Below the pieces are notes generated by a model, which did no database searches, was not told the DNA's origin, and saw only the letters and a list, made by a program, of their open reading frames with translations. Shown here in pieces: positions 25,873 to 35,272 of a stretch of 64,000 nucleotides of DNA. How positions within the stretch are numbered: position 1 is the stretch's first letter; the number at the start of each line of letters is the position of its first letter. Origin of the DNA: Pseudomonadota bacterium (GTDB lineage Bacteria; Pseudomonadota; Gammaproteobacteria; Steroidobacterales; Steroidobacteraceae); assembly GCA_021805865.1 (NCBI GenBank), contig JAJZDX010000017.1, forward strand, positions 1-64,000. The letters are read 5' to 3'. A program made the translations under genes and the position numbers.

Positions 25873-28800
25873 AGCTGTCGCACTATTTCATCGACCGCCC
25901 GATCTTCGCGGCGGTGCTCTCCACTTTCATCACGATCGCCGGTCTGATCGCGATGTTCAAGCTGCCGATCAGCGAGTACCCGCAAGTGGTGCCGCCGTCT
26001 GTCATCGTGCGCGCGTCCTACCCGGGCGCGAACCCGAAAGTCATCGCCCAGACGGTCGCCGAGCCGCTCGAGCAGGCCATCGTCGGCGTCAAGCACATGC
26101 TCTACATGCACTCGACCTCGGCGATGGACGGCTCGCTTGCGCTCACCGTCACCTTTCGCGTCGGCACCGACATCGACCGGGCCCAGGTGCTCGTGCAGAA
26201 CCGCATCGCGCAGGCCCTGCCGCGGCTGCCTGCCGAAGTCCGGGCGCTCGGCGTCACCACCACGAAGAGCTCGCCGAACCTGACGATGGTGGTTCACCTC
26301 TATTCGCCGGACAACCGCTACAACACGCTGTTTCTCCGCAACTACGCGGTCCGCAACGTTCGCGACGTGCTCAAGCGCCTGCCGGGCATGGGGGATGTGC
26401 AGATCTTCGGCGGGGGAGATTACGCCATGCGGATCTGGCTCGATCCGCAGAAGCTCGCCGCGCTCGATCTTACGGCGGGAGACGTCGTCAGGGCCGTCCG
26501 GGCGCAGAACATCCAGGTCGCGGCCGGCCAGATCGGAGCGCCGCCGGACCCCGGCGCGCAGTTCCAGCTGGCGCTCGATGTCAGGGGGCGGCTCAAGACC
26601 CCGGCGCAGTTCCGTGACATCGTGCTGAAGACCGGGCGCGACGGCCAGGTGGTGCGGCTGGGCGAGGTGGCGCGCGTCAGCATGGGCGCGCAGTCCTACG
26701 GCATCCGCAGCTACCTCGACAACAAGAGCGCGGTGGCCATCCCGATCTTCCAGGCCCCCGGCTCGAACGCGCTGCAGCTGTCCGCCGAAGTGCGCGCCAC
26801 CATGGCGAGACTCGCCAGGGATTTCCCCCAGGGGATGCGCTACGCGGTCGTGTACGACCCGACCGTGTTCGTGCGCAAGTCGATCGATGCGGTCGTGCAC
26901 ACCCTGCTCGAGGCGGTGCTGCTGGTCGTGCTCGTGGTGATCCTGTTCCTGCAGACCTGGCGCGCCTCGCTCATCCCGCTCATCGCCGTGCCTGTATCGA
27001 TCATCGGCACCTTCGCGGTGCTGCTCGCCTGCGGGTTCTCCATCAACACGCTGTCGCTTTTCGGCCTGGTGCTCGCCATCGGCATCGTGGTCGACGATGC
27101 CATCGTGGTGGTCGAGAACGTGCAGCGGCACATCGAGAGCGGACAGGCGCCGCGTGCGGCAGCCAAGGCTGCGATGAGCGAAGTGAGCCGTCCGATCATC
27201 GCCATTACGCTGGTGCTGAGCGCGGTGTTCGTGCCCGCCGCATTCGTGAGCGGCCTGACCGGCGAGTTCTACCGCCAGTTCGCCCTCACGATCGCGATTT
27301 CCACGGTCATCTCCGCGTTCAACTCCCTGACGCTGTCTCCGGCGCTGGCCGCACTGCTGCTGAAGCGGCACGGGGCGCGGCCCGACCGGCTCTCGAGGGG
27401 GATGGACCGCGTGCTCGGCGGATTCTTCCGCAGGTTCAATCGCGGCTTCGATCGTGCCGGTAGGACCTATCAGCGCGGGCTCGTCGGCACGGTCCGGCGC
27501 GTCGGCGTCGCCCTCGCGGTGTATGCGGGCCTGATCGGGCTCGCGTATCTGGGCTTCGCAAGCGTACCGGGCGGCTTCATCCCGCAGATGGACAAGCAGT
27601 ACCTCGTCGCGGTCGCGCAGCTGCCGCCGGGCGCCTCGCTCGGGCGCACGGCGAAGGTCATCAAGGAGGTCGGTGCGATCGGCCTGCGCCAGCCCGGGGT
27701 CGCGCACGCGGTGCAATTCGCGGGCATGTCGGTGAACGGGTTCGTGCCGAGCTCGAGCGCCGGCCTGGTGTTCTTCCCTCTCACGGCCTTCAGTCAGCGG
27801 CGCTCGGAGGCGCTGTCGGCACCCGCCATCGCCGCCGCGCTCAACCGCAAGCTCGCCGCCATCAAGGGCGCGATGGTGGAGGTGTTTCCACCGCCACCGG
27901 TGCTCGGGCTCGGGACTCTGGGCGGGTTCAAGCTGGAAGTCGAGGATCGAGGTGATCTCGGCTCCACCGCGCTCTATGACGCGGTGCAGCGGGCGCTGCA
28001 GGCGGGCTACCGCAATCGGGCGCTCTCAGGCCTGTTCAGCAGCTACCAGGTGAACGTGCCGCAGCTGAACGTGAACGTGAACCGGGTGAAGGTCATGCAG
28101 GAGCATGTGAACCTGGACAGTGTGTTTCAGACGCTGCAGGTCTACCTCGGGTCATTGTACATCAACGACTTCAACCGATTCGGACGGACCTACGAGGTGC
28201 TCGCCCAGGCGGATGCGCCTTTCCGCTCGCGTATCAGCGACATCTCGATGCTGCAGACGCGCAACGCGTCCGGTCGAATGGTGCCGCTCGGCTCCTTCCT
28301 CACGGTCAGCCGCACATTCGGCCCGGATATCGTCCAGCGCTACAACGGCTACCGTGCCGCCGACATCAACGGTGGGCCCGCGCCCGGCTACAGCTCCGGG
28401 CAGGCGCAGGCGGCGATGGCGAGGATTCTGCGACGGACGCTGCCGCGGGGCATGCACTTCGAGTGGACCGATCTCGCCTACCAGCAGCTCATCTCGGGCA
28501 ACACGAGCGAGATCGTCTTTCCGCTGTGCGTGCTGTTCGTCTTCCTCGTGCTCGCGGCGCAGTACGAGAGCCTGACCCTGCCGCTCGCCATCATTCTCAT
28601 CGTACCGATGTGCCTGCTCGCGGCCATCACCGGAGTATGGCTGGACCACGGCAGCAACAACATCTTCACCCAGGTGGGACTGCTCGTCCTGGTCGGACTC
28701 GCCTGCAAGAACGCGATCCTCATCGTCGAGTTCGCCAAGCATCTGCAGGAGGACCGCGGGCAAGATGCGGTGACCGCCGTGCTCGAGGCCGCCCATCTGC

Positions 28801-29048
28801 GCCTGCGGCCGATCCTGATGACCTCCTTCGCCTTCATCATGGGCGTCGTGCCGCTGATGCTGGCGAGCGGCGCGGGCGCCGAGATCCGCCACGCGCTCGG
28901 CACCGTGGTGTTCTCCGGGATGCTCGGCGTGACGTTCTTCGGACTCCTCCTGACTCCGGTCTTCTACGTGCTCATCCGCAGGCTGACGGACCCCCGCCCC
29001 GAGGCGCTTGCGGACCGGCTGCTGTCCGAGGACATTCAGAATGCATGA
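25869..29048 (+). CDS. RND multidrug efflux pump (MexF/AcrB-like, HAE1)
   Basis: 1059-residue inner-membrane proton/drug antiporter with 12 membrane helices and two large periplasmic loops. It starts MKLSHYFIDRPIFAAVLSTF. The proton-relay residues are present: the Asp pair in GIVVDDAIVVVENVQRH (about 409-410) and the Lys in LACKNAILIVEF (about 947). The substrate half-domains contain ASYPGANPKVIAQTVAEPLE and GFIPQMDKQYLVAVAQLPPG. The start is GTG and overlaps the adaptor stop. The gene is followed by its own outer-membrane factor with an 8-nt overlap, giving a complete tripartite operon. MexF-type pumps export phenicols, quinolones and quorum-related quinolones; the real substrate here is not known. 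Confidence 0.94.
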   Translation: MKLSHYFIDRPIFAAVLSTFITIAGLIAMFKLPISEYPQVVPPSVIVRASYPGANPKVIAQTVAEPLEQAIVGVKHMLYMHSTSAMDGSLALTVTFRVGTDIDRAQVLVQNRIAQALPRLPAEVRALGVTTTKSSPNLTMVVHLYSPDNRYNTLFLRNYAVRNVRDVLKRLPGMGDVQIFGGGDYAMRIWLDPQKLAALDLTAGDVVRAVRAQNIQVAAGQIGAPPDPGAQFQLALDVRGRLKTPAQFRDIVLKTGRDGQVVRLGEVARVSMGAQSYGIRSYLDNKSAVAIPIFQAPGSNALQLSAEVRATMARLARDFPQGMRYAVVYDPTVFVRKSIDAVVHTLLEAVLLVVLVVILFLQTWRASLIPLIAVPVSIIGTFAVLLACGFSINTLSLFGLVLAIGIVVDDAIVVVENVQRHIESGQAPRAAAKAAMSEVSRPIIAITLVLSAVFVPAAFVSGLTGEFYRQFALTIAISTVISAFNSLTLSPALAALLLKRHGARPDRLSRGMDRVLGGFFRRFNRGFDRAGRTYQRGLVGTVRRVGVALAVYAGLIGLAYLGFASVPGGFIPQMDKQYLVAVAQLPPGASLGRTAKVIKEVGAIGLRQPGVAHAVQFAGMSVNGFVPSSSAGLVFFPLTAFSQRRSEALSAPAIAAALNRKLAAIKGAMVEVFPPPPVLGLGTLGGFKLEVEDRGDLGSTALYDAVQRALQAGYRNRALSGLFSSYQVNVPQLNVNVNRVKVMQEHVNLDSVFQTLQVYLGSLYINDFNRFGRTYEVLAQADAPFRSRISDISMLQTRNASGRMVPLGSFLTVSRTFGPDIVQRYNGYRAADINGGPAPGYSSGQAQAAMARILRRTLPRGMHFEWTDLAYQQLISGNTSEIVFPLCVLFVFLVLAAQYESLTLPLAIILIVPMCLLAAITGVWLDHGSNNIFTQVGLLVLVGLACKNAILIVEFAKHLQEDRGQDAVTAVLEAAHLRLRPILMTSFAFIMGVVPLMLASGAGAEIRHALGTVVFSGMLGVTFFGLLLTPVFYVLIRRLTDPRPEALADRLLSEDIQNA

Positions 29049-30516
29049 CGTTGACTCGAAAGCCGCGGGCGCCCGCCGCGCCGTGCCGTGGATCGCACCG
29101 CTCAGTCTGCTGCTCTTCGCGCTCTCCGGCTGCACGGTCGGCCCGAACTACGTCCGTCCGCGGACGCCGGTGGCGTCGCAGTTCGCAGCCGCCGAGCCCG
29201 ACGTCTACTCCTCCGAGCGCGCCCAGATCGCGTTCTGGAGGCAGTTCGACGACCCGATTCTCGAGCGGCTGGTGGGCGATGCGCTCACGGCCAACTACAG
29301 TCTGCGCATTGCTCTCGGGCGCCTGGTGCAGGCCCGCGCCCTGCGCGACCAGTCGCGGTTCAACCTTGCCCCGACGGTGACCGCCTCCGCAGGCTACACC
29401 AGGCAGAGGGCGGCCGCGGCACAAGATCCCTTCGGCGGTGTTCCCTACACCACGCGCTACTACGCTGCCGGATTCGATGCAACATGGGAGCTCGACTTCT
29501 TCGGCGGGGTGCGCCGGGGCTTGGAGGCGCGCAACGCCGCGCTCGAGCGGCAGGTCGCCAACCTGCACGATGCGCAGGTCTCGGTCATCGCGGCGGTCGC
29601 CCGCAACTATTTCGAGCTGCGCGGTGGGCAGGCCGAGCTCGCCGTCGCCCGCGCCAACGCGCGCAATCAGCGGCAGGCGCTCGCGCTCACCCGGGCGGAG
29701 CTCGCTGCCGGCAGCGGCACGGAGTTCGATGTGGCGCGCGCAAGGGCGCAGTTGAGCACCACGCTGGCGGGCATCGGACCTCTCGAGGCGGCAGTGGCCC
29801 GCTCCATCCACCGGCTGAGCGTGCTCATCGGCCGCCATCCCGATGCGCTCACGGGACTGCTGAGCAAGCCTCGGCGCCTGCCGCCGCTCCCCCGCATCAT
29901 TCCGGTCGGCAGCCCGGAGCAGATGCTGAGCCGCCGGCCGGACATTCGCGCGGCGGAGCTCAACCTCGCCGAATCCACAGACCTGGTGGGCGTGGCGATC
30001 GCGAACCTGTTCCCGAAAGTCACCTTCACCGGCAGCATCGGCTATGACGCGCTCTCGCCGGCGGGTCTCGGGGTCGGCGGCTCGCGCAGCTACCTGATCG
30101 GACCCGGCATCTCCTGGGCGGCGTTCGACTTGGGAAGGGTGCGCGAGCAGATCGCCGGGGCCCGCGCCGGCGAGGTCGTTGCGCTCTATGAATACCGGCA
30201 GACCGTGTTGAATGCGCTCGAGCAGACCGAGGACGCGCTGGTGACGCACACCAGAGATCTCGATCAGCTGCGGCACGCCGAGGAGGCTGCCCGGGCGAGC
30301 GCGCTCGCGGCGCACCTCGCCACCATCCGCTATCGGGGCGGACTGATCGGGTTCCTGCCCGTGCTCGATGCCGAGCGCACCGAGCTTCAGGCCGAGGACG
30401 CGCTTGCCCGGGACCGTACCGCGGCGGCGACGAGCCTGATCGCGGTCTACCAGGCGCTCGGCGGCGGCTGGGAGGTTGCTCCTTTGCCGAGGTACACCGC
30501 GGACGCCTCGAGATAA
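29041..30516 (+). CDS. Outer-membrane efflux factor (NodT/OprN-like lipoprotein)
   Basis: 491-residue TolC-type channel protein. The signal IAPLSLLLFALSGC ends in a lipobox, then CTVGPNYVRPRTPV is the family start. The two OEP repeats follow, with long coiled helices (AAVARNYFELRGGQAELAVA and NLAESTDLVGVAIANLFPKV). The start ATG 29041 overlaps the last codons of the pump gene. It completes the adaptor-pump-channel set. The second RND system in this window lacks its own channel and might share this one. Confidence 0.92.
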   Translation: MHDVDSKAAGARRAVPWIAPLSLLLFALSGCTVGPNYVRPRTPVASQFAAAEPDVYSSERAQIAFWRQFDDPILERLVGDALTANYSLRIALGRLVQARALRDQSRFNLAPTVTASAGYTRQRAAAAQDPFGGVPYTTRYYAAGFDATWELDFFGGVRRGLEARNAALERQVANLHDAQVSVIAAVARNYFELRGGQAELAVARANARNQRQALALTRAELAAGSGTEFDVARARAQLSTTLAGIGPLEAAVARSIHRLSVLIGRHPDALTGLLSKPRRLPPLPRIIPVGSPEQMLSRRPDIRAAELNLAESTDLVGVAIANLFPKVTFTGSIGYDALSPAGLGVGGSRSYLIGPGISWAAFDLGRVREQIAGARAGEVVALYEYRQTVLNALEQTEDALVTHTRDLDQLRHAEEAARASALAAHLATIRYRGGLIGFLPVLDAERTELQAEDALARDRTAAATSLIAVYQALGGGWEVAPLPRYTADASR

Positions 30517-30610
30517 GGAGCGCGACGGACGTTGTGCGTGTGAGCCGGCGCGAGCGATCCGGGGCCGGCTGGACTAGAATTGGCTCTCGCTGAAACCCAG
30601 GACGCCGACC

Positions 30611-31036
30611 ATGAGCGCGCCTCCTTTTTCCATTGCCGGAATCGACCACATCGTGCTGCGGGCTCGCGAGCCCGGCCGGCTCGTCGCGTTCTACCGGGAC
30701 GTGCTCGGCTGTGTGATCGAGCGCGAGCAGACCGGGATCGGCCTGACCCAGCTGCGCGCCGGGCGCAATCTGATCGACGTGGTGCCCGAAGTCGCTCTTG
30801 CCGGCGCGAGCCCCGGGGCGGGGCCGGGCCAGAACCTGGATCACGTGTGCCTGACCATCTACCCGTTCGAGGAGGAAAGCCTGTGCGCTTACCTGCGCTC
30901 GCGCGGAGTGAGTGTCGGGCAGATCGCCTCGCGCTATGGAGCCGAGGGGCAGGGGCCGTCGCTTTACTTCCAGGACCCGGAAGGCAATGGAGTCGAGCTG
31001 AAAGAAGCTTTGAAATTCTCCCAGCGCGGCCCCTGA
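30611..31036 (+). CDS. VOC family (glyoxalase-like) protein
   Basis: 141-residue protein of the vicinal-oxygen-chelate superfamily, built of two beta-alpha-beta-beta-beta units. It begins IAGIDHIVLRAREPGRLVAF with the first metal-ligand His, followed by FYRDVLGCVIEREQ. The second unit is LDHVCLTIYPFEEESLCAYL, ending LYFQDPEGNGVELKE with the conserved Glu ligand. It may act on a glutathione or diol substrate; specificity cannot be read. It lies 94 bp after the efflux operon and could be its last gene or independent. The 300 bp downstream to the tRNA contain nothing recognisable. Confidence 0.88.
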   Translation: MSAPPFSIAGIDHIVLRAREPGRLVAFYRDVLGCVIEREQTGIGLTQLRAGRNLIDVVPEVALAGASPGAGPGQNLDHVCLTIYPFEEESLCAYLRSRGVSVGQIASRYGAEGQGPSLYFQDPEGNGVELKEALKFSQRGP

Positions 31037-31338
31037 GGCGCCTGCCACCGCTGCGCTCATCGACAACTTAGGATGGCCAGGGGGAGTGCGGATGACCGGT
31101 GCGCCTGAGCCGCGCTCTATCGCGGGCTGCGTGCCCCCGGTCCCGGCCTGCGTCGGGCCAGCGCTTTCGGGCGGGCCTGAGAATCAGTACGGGCCCCTTG
31201 TCCAATGCCGAGAAATTTTGCGTGCCCGGCCCGCGTCCATGCTAGGATTCACGGCTCGGCGCAGCGGGCCAGGCGAGAGACGTTCCGGGCTGGCCCCCAG
31301 ACTGGCCATCGGTGGCCAGTTGCGCACCGCTTCGCGGC

Positions 31339-31415
31339 GCGCCCGTAGCTCAGTTGGATAGAGCGCATGGCTACGAACCATGAGGTCGGGAGTTCGAATC
31401 TCTCCGGGCGCGCCA
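31339..31415 (+). tRNA. tRNA-Arg (anticodon ACG)
   Basis: A full cloverleaf can be folded by eye: acceptor GCGCCCG/CGGGCGC, D stem GCTC/GAGC, anticodon stem CATGG/CCATG with loop CTACGAA (anticodon ACG, which inosine modification lets read CGU, CGC and CGA), T stem GGGAG/CTCTC with loop TTCGAAT, discriminator G and an encoded CCA. Its 3' end is duplicated 1.1 kb downstream. Confidence 0.97.
31398..31414. repeat. 17-bp direct repeat, copy 1 (tRNA 3' end, attL-like)
   Basis: ATCTCTCCGGGCGCGCC, covering part of the T loop, the T stem and the acceptor stem of tRNA-Arg. An identical copy lies at 32536. tRNA 3' ends are classical attachment sites for tyrosine integrases. Confidence 0.7.
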
Positions 31416-32535
31416 ATCACTTCAGTCAATTTCGAACGCGGCGAAAAGCCGCGGCCCGAAGGGCACCCGCCGGGGAGCTCGAGCGGGTCCCGGGGACCGG
31501 GCGGGCAGGGATCAGCGATGCCGGTGGTGACTGTCGCCCAAGAGCGGTCCTCGAGTGCCGGCCGGGCATCTCCCGGATGCCAATCTTCAGTTCCTCGAGG
31601 AGCGACAAGCAACGCCAGGATTGTTGCCCTCGATGTCTAGGAAGTGCGCGCCGGAGTCGTTGACGGGGCACTCGGGCTGGAGTCCCGGTGTGCCCTCGTG
31701 CGCGAACGCTGCGGCGCAGGCTTGATCGACGATGAAGCGAACCGGGAGGTGAGCGACCCCGGCAGGTTCCATCTCCGCGCGGCTGTATAAAATCTCAGCC
31801 AGGCGAAAGCCTCTACCGCCGAACAGACGCAACGGGAAGCGTATGGAGCGGATCGGAGAGGCCGCCTGGCCCGGCCGGGCGAGGCAAGTCCGACCGCTGA
31901 GAAGCGCGAACCGGATGGAAGGTCCTGCGGGACCGAGGCCGTGCGCGTGCTGTTGGGAACAGCTGAGCGCAGGGGCCAAGTCTGGATGCTACCTTGTGCT
32001 GCTGATATCCCCTTTGGGGCTCGGAAAGGGCAAAAAGCTCTTCGGACCCGCCACGCGTCCCGCAGTCGCGATGAAGCTTGTCACGAGCGAAGCGACCTCG
32101 ACTGGCGTCCTCCTGGCGACTTGCGAGCGGAGTCGTCGAGCATGCTGACGGAAGATGATGGGAGAGCGGGGAAGCGTCCGAGCGGTCCATCCCTGAAGCA
32201 ACTCGACGTCATTCTGCGGGAGCGCATCGATTGTTTGGCTTCAAACCTTATCCTGAAGGCCGGAGCTTCCCGCGCATCCGGGTAATCTCGCTCGATCGGC
32301 GGGGGGCGGGAGCAGTGCGCCGCGGGGGATCCGGCGATGCCTGAGCAAGCCGCGTTCCGCTCACCGACGTACGGAAGGCACCGGATGGTATCCTGGTGCG
32401 GCAGGCCGGCGTCCGGGAGTTCCGTTGGCCGTGCGAGTGATCATGGAGTGACCCGAAAGGGAGTGTGCTTGAGCGTATCTGGAACGGCAATGGCGCAGAA
32501 GCGGTGCGGTAAGGTAATGAAATTACAATGGCATG
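31416..32535. other. 1.1-kb islet between tRNA and att-like repeat
   Basis: Bounded by the two 17-bp repeats. No integrase, transposase or other recognisable gene is present. On the minus strand a frame around 31590-31800 reads VAHLPVRFIVDQACAAAFAH and looks weakly coding but matches no family I know. This is probably the stub of a deleted or decayed integrative element. Confidence 0.5.
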
Positions 32536-32552
32536 ATCTCTCCGGGCGCGCC
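32536..32552. repeat. 17-bp direct repeat, copy 2 (attR-like)
   Basis: Exact copy of the tRNA-Arg 3' segment, in direct orientation and without the rest of the tRNA. It is followed by CGAATC, similar to the CAATC after the first copy. It lies 62 bp before the formyltransferase start. Confidence 0.65.
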
Positions 32553-32614
32553 GAATCGACCGGCCGCTCGCATCTGAACGCCGGGCTCTTCCGCCTCAAC
32601 GGGCGGAGCGGCTG

Positions 32615-33487
32615 ATGCGCTTCGCCATCGCCACCTACGACCGGTACCTCGGGGTGTTCGAGGCGTTCTGCCGCGCCGGATGGATTCCGTTGAAGCTGTT
32701 CACCGTGCCCTTGAGAGATCCTGATTTCGGCAATCAACGGGCCTCGATAGCCCTTGCGGAGCAGCTGGGCGCGTCGATTCAGCTCTCCCGAATATCGCAG
32801 AGGGACATCGCCGACATCGGAATTGCCGGGTGCGATGTGCTCATCGTCGCGGGATATGACTGGAAGATCCCCGATTGGAATGCGCTGCTGAAGTATGCGA
32901 TCAACTTTCACCCCTCCCCACTGCCCATGGGACGCGGCGCGTATCCGTTGCCGCGCGCCATTCTCGAGAATCACCCTTCCTGGGGAGTGACCTGTCATCG
33001 CCTGACCGCTGAGATCGATGCGGGGGAGATCCTGGCTGCGGAGCATTTTCCGCTGCGCGCGGATGAATGCCACGAAAGCCTCGATCTGCGTGTTCAGATC
33101 GCCGGCAAGCGCCTGGCGGACCGGGTCGCGCGCGATTTCGACGAGCTGTGGCGCGCCGCGTCGCCGCAGGGGGCTGGAACGTACTGGCCGAAGATTACGC
33201 TTGCGGACAAGTGGATGGATTTTTCCAAGCCCATCGACGATCTGCTTCGCCACATTCGCGCCTATGGGCGAACGGGGAGCATCGCGAATGTCGAGGGGAC
33301 GTGGCACATCGTGAAATGCGCCGTCGGTTGGCAGCAGACGCACGAGCACCAGCCGGGTACGCTCGTCCATACTCACGGACGAGCGGTCGTCGTCGCGGCG
33401 CCGGATGGCTATCTTGCGATTCTCGAAAGCGAGGCCGTGCCGCCCCACCTTGCCGTTCAGATAGCGGGGGCCCTGGGAAGGTCCTGA
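32615..33487 (+). CDS. Formyltransferase-fold protein (Fmt-like)
   Basis: 290-residue protein of the 10-formyltetrahydrofolate-dependent formyltransferase family. The catalytic Asn-His-Asp set is visible: INFHPSPLPMGRGAYPLPRA gives Asn and His at about residues 97-99, and GVTCHRLTAEIDAGEILAAE gives the Asp. A C-terminal OB-like domain follows (about 200-285). It is shorter than Met-tRNA formyltransferase, and its N-terminus (MRFAIATYDRYLGVFEAFCR) is divergent, so it probably formylates a sugar-linked or small amine rather than initiator tRNA. It stands alone downstream of an att-like repeat. Start ATG 32615 has GGAGCGG upstream. Confidence 0.75.
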   Translation: MRFAIATYDRYLGVFEAFCRAGWIPLKLFTVPLRDPDFGNQRASIALAEQLGASIQLSRISQRDIADIGIAGCDVLIVAGYDWKIPDWNALLKYAINFHPSPLPMGRGAYPLPRAILENHPSWGVTCHRLTAEIDAGEILAAEHFPLRADECHESLDLRVQIAGKRLADRVARDFDELWRAASPQGAGTYWPKITLADKWMDFSKPIDDLLRHIRAYGRTGSIANVEGTWHIVKCAVGWQQTHEHQPGTLVHTHGRAVVVAAPDGYLAILESEAVPPHLAVQIAGALGRS

Positions 33488-33738
33488 CGTTCGAGCCGGG
33501 TTGACCTCAGGCGCTCTGTCGTGCCGGTCCGCCATACTTGTGACTGCCGCCGTTAGATGCGCGGGCATCGATGAGCGTCACTCGGGGCGGCCGGGCCGTC
33601 GCGATCATCCCGTCGGAGCGTGGAGGCTGGCTCTCGCACGACGCAGTCGTGGATCAGCTCAAGTTCATCATCCTTTCCTGGATGAGAAGCTCGCAACAGT
33701 CGCGCTATCGTCTTCCCTTGGTGCCATAATCGGCGCCC

Positions 33739-35190
33739 ATGCGGACAAGGCATGTTCCTCTTCTATTCGCGTTGCTGGTCGCGGTATCGATGGTGCCGGC
33801 GCACGCCGAGTGGCGCGCGCTGGGGCGCCTTCAGCGCCAGGGGGCGCTCGTGTCCGCGGTGGCGGTGGACCTCAAGACCGGGCATGTCATCGAGCAGCTG
33901 AACCCTTCGCTGCGTCTCACCCCGGCATCGCTCACCAAGCTGGCGACCGCGGCCGAGGCGCTGCGGGAGTGGCCGCCGAACGCGCAGTTCCAGACCCGCC
34001 TGTTGTCCGCGCAGCCGATCCGGGGTGGTGTGCTCAGGGGCAACCTGGTTCTTGCCGGCGCGGGTGATCCCTCGCTCGATGACCGATCCCTGTGGGAGCT
34101 GGCGGCCGAGGCGCGCGGCGCCGGGCTGCATGAGGTCACCGGGGCGCTGCTGGTCGATCCGCTGCCGTTCGGAACGGTCGCCTGCGGGAACACCGATCGC
34201 TGCGCCGCGCTGCTGCGCAGCGACAACGCCTACAACGCGCCGGTCTCGGCGATCGGCGTGGACTTCGGTACGTGGTGCGTGCGGGTCATACCCACGACGC
34301 CGGGGCGCAACGCCCGCATCGACGGTTGCGGCGTGACCCATCTGCCGATCCCGGTCATGGGGCATATCCGCACCGTTCCGCGGGGCTACCGGCAGACGTT
34401 CTGGGTGGAGCGGCGCACGCAGGACGGCAACGATGCGCTGGCGGTCGGGGGTAATGTGCCGATGGACGACGGTCAGCGCGTCTATCGAGCCATGTCCGAT
34501 CCGGCGCGGGGCACCGGGTTGCTGCTCAAAGAGGCGCTGGGCGAGATCGGGGTGCGGGTTGCGGGCCCGGTGGTGGTGCGCTTCGAGCCGCTGCCCGCGG
34601 GGACGCATCTGCTGGCGCGGGTCGACGGTCTGCTGGTGCGCGAGCAGCTGTGGCGGATGCTGCAGTATTCCAACAACTACATTGCCGATGTGCTCACGCT
34701 CGACATGGGCGCGGTGACCCAGCCGCACGAGACGCTCGCCTCCGCCAGTCGTCTGCTGTCGAATTTCGTCGCGCGCACCGAATATGGTGATCCGCCGGAT
34801 CTGGGCCCGCCGCCGCTTTATTCAGGCAGCGGCCTGACCACCGACAACAGACTCTCGGCGAACGATCTGGTGCGGCTGCTCATGTACGAGTATCACGACA
34901 CCCGCCGCTTCCCGGCGTTCTACGCCGGTCTGGTTGCGCCGGGCGATGCGCCGTTCCTCTTCCTGCGCCAAGGTGATCCCGCTTGGCTGAACCGCGTGGC
35001 CCTGAAGACCGGCACGCTCAACCAGCCGCGCTCGGTCTGCGGCATCGCCGGCTACTTGCGCAAGCGCGACGGAGGCTGGATTGCCTTTGCCGCCATCGTC
35101 AATGGCGGCCCGCGGCTCAGACACGTGCCGCTCTACGAGGCGATCGGCGCGGAGCGCAGCGACGTCGAGGCGCTGCTGCGGCAATACTGA
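33739..35190 (+). CDS. dacB: D-Ala-D-Ala carboxypeptidase/endopeptidase (PBP4, peptidase S13)
   Basis: 483-residue low-molecular-mass penicillin-binding protein with a Sec signal ending AHA near residue 23. The three active-site motifs of the serine penicillin-binding fold are present: SLTK at 64-67, SNN in QYSNNYIADVL near 311, and KTG in LKTGTLN near 422. The insert between SxxK and SxN, with VSAIGVDFGTWCVRV, is typical of class C type 4 enzymes. It trims stem peptides and opens cross-links in the periplasm. About 250 bp without a recognisable gene precede it. The APC permease follows on the same strand after 82 bp. Confidence 0.92.
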   Translation: MRTRHVPLLFALLVAVSMVPAHAEWRALGRLQRQGALVSAVAVDLKTGHVIEQLNPSLRLTPASLTKLATAAEALREWPPNAQFQTRLLSAQPIRGGVLRGNLVLAGAGDPSLDDRSLWELAAEARGAGLHEVTGALLVDPLPFGTVACGNTDRCAALLRSDNAYNAPVSAIGVDFGTWCVRVIPTTPGRNARIDGCGVTHLPIPVMGHIRTVPRGYRQTFWVERRTQDGNDALAVGGNVPMDDGQRVYRAMSDPARGTGLLLKEALGEIGVRVAGPVVVRFEPLPAGTHLLARVDGLLVREQLWRMLQYSNNYIADVLTLDMGAVTQPHETLASASRLLSNFVARTEYGDPPDLGPPPLYSGSGLTTDNRLSANDLVRLLMYEYHDTRRFPAFYAGLVAPGDAPFLFLRQGDPAWLNRVALKTGTLNQPRSVCGIAGYLRKRDGGWIAFAAIVNGGPRLRHVPLYEAIGAERSDVEALLRQY

Positions 35191-35272
35191 ACGGCTTTCC
35201 GCCGCGGCGCCGCGGGCGCTATCCCCGCTTGGATATCCTGAGCCATCCTGCGCTCATCAGCCGGAGGGCATT

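Noticed and set aside
25590-27716. A 708-codon minus-strand frame opposite the first RND operon
   Set aside because: It lies antisense to the adaptor and pump genes and lacks any domain.
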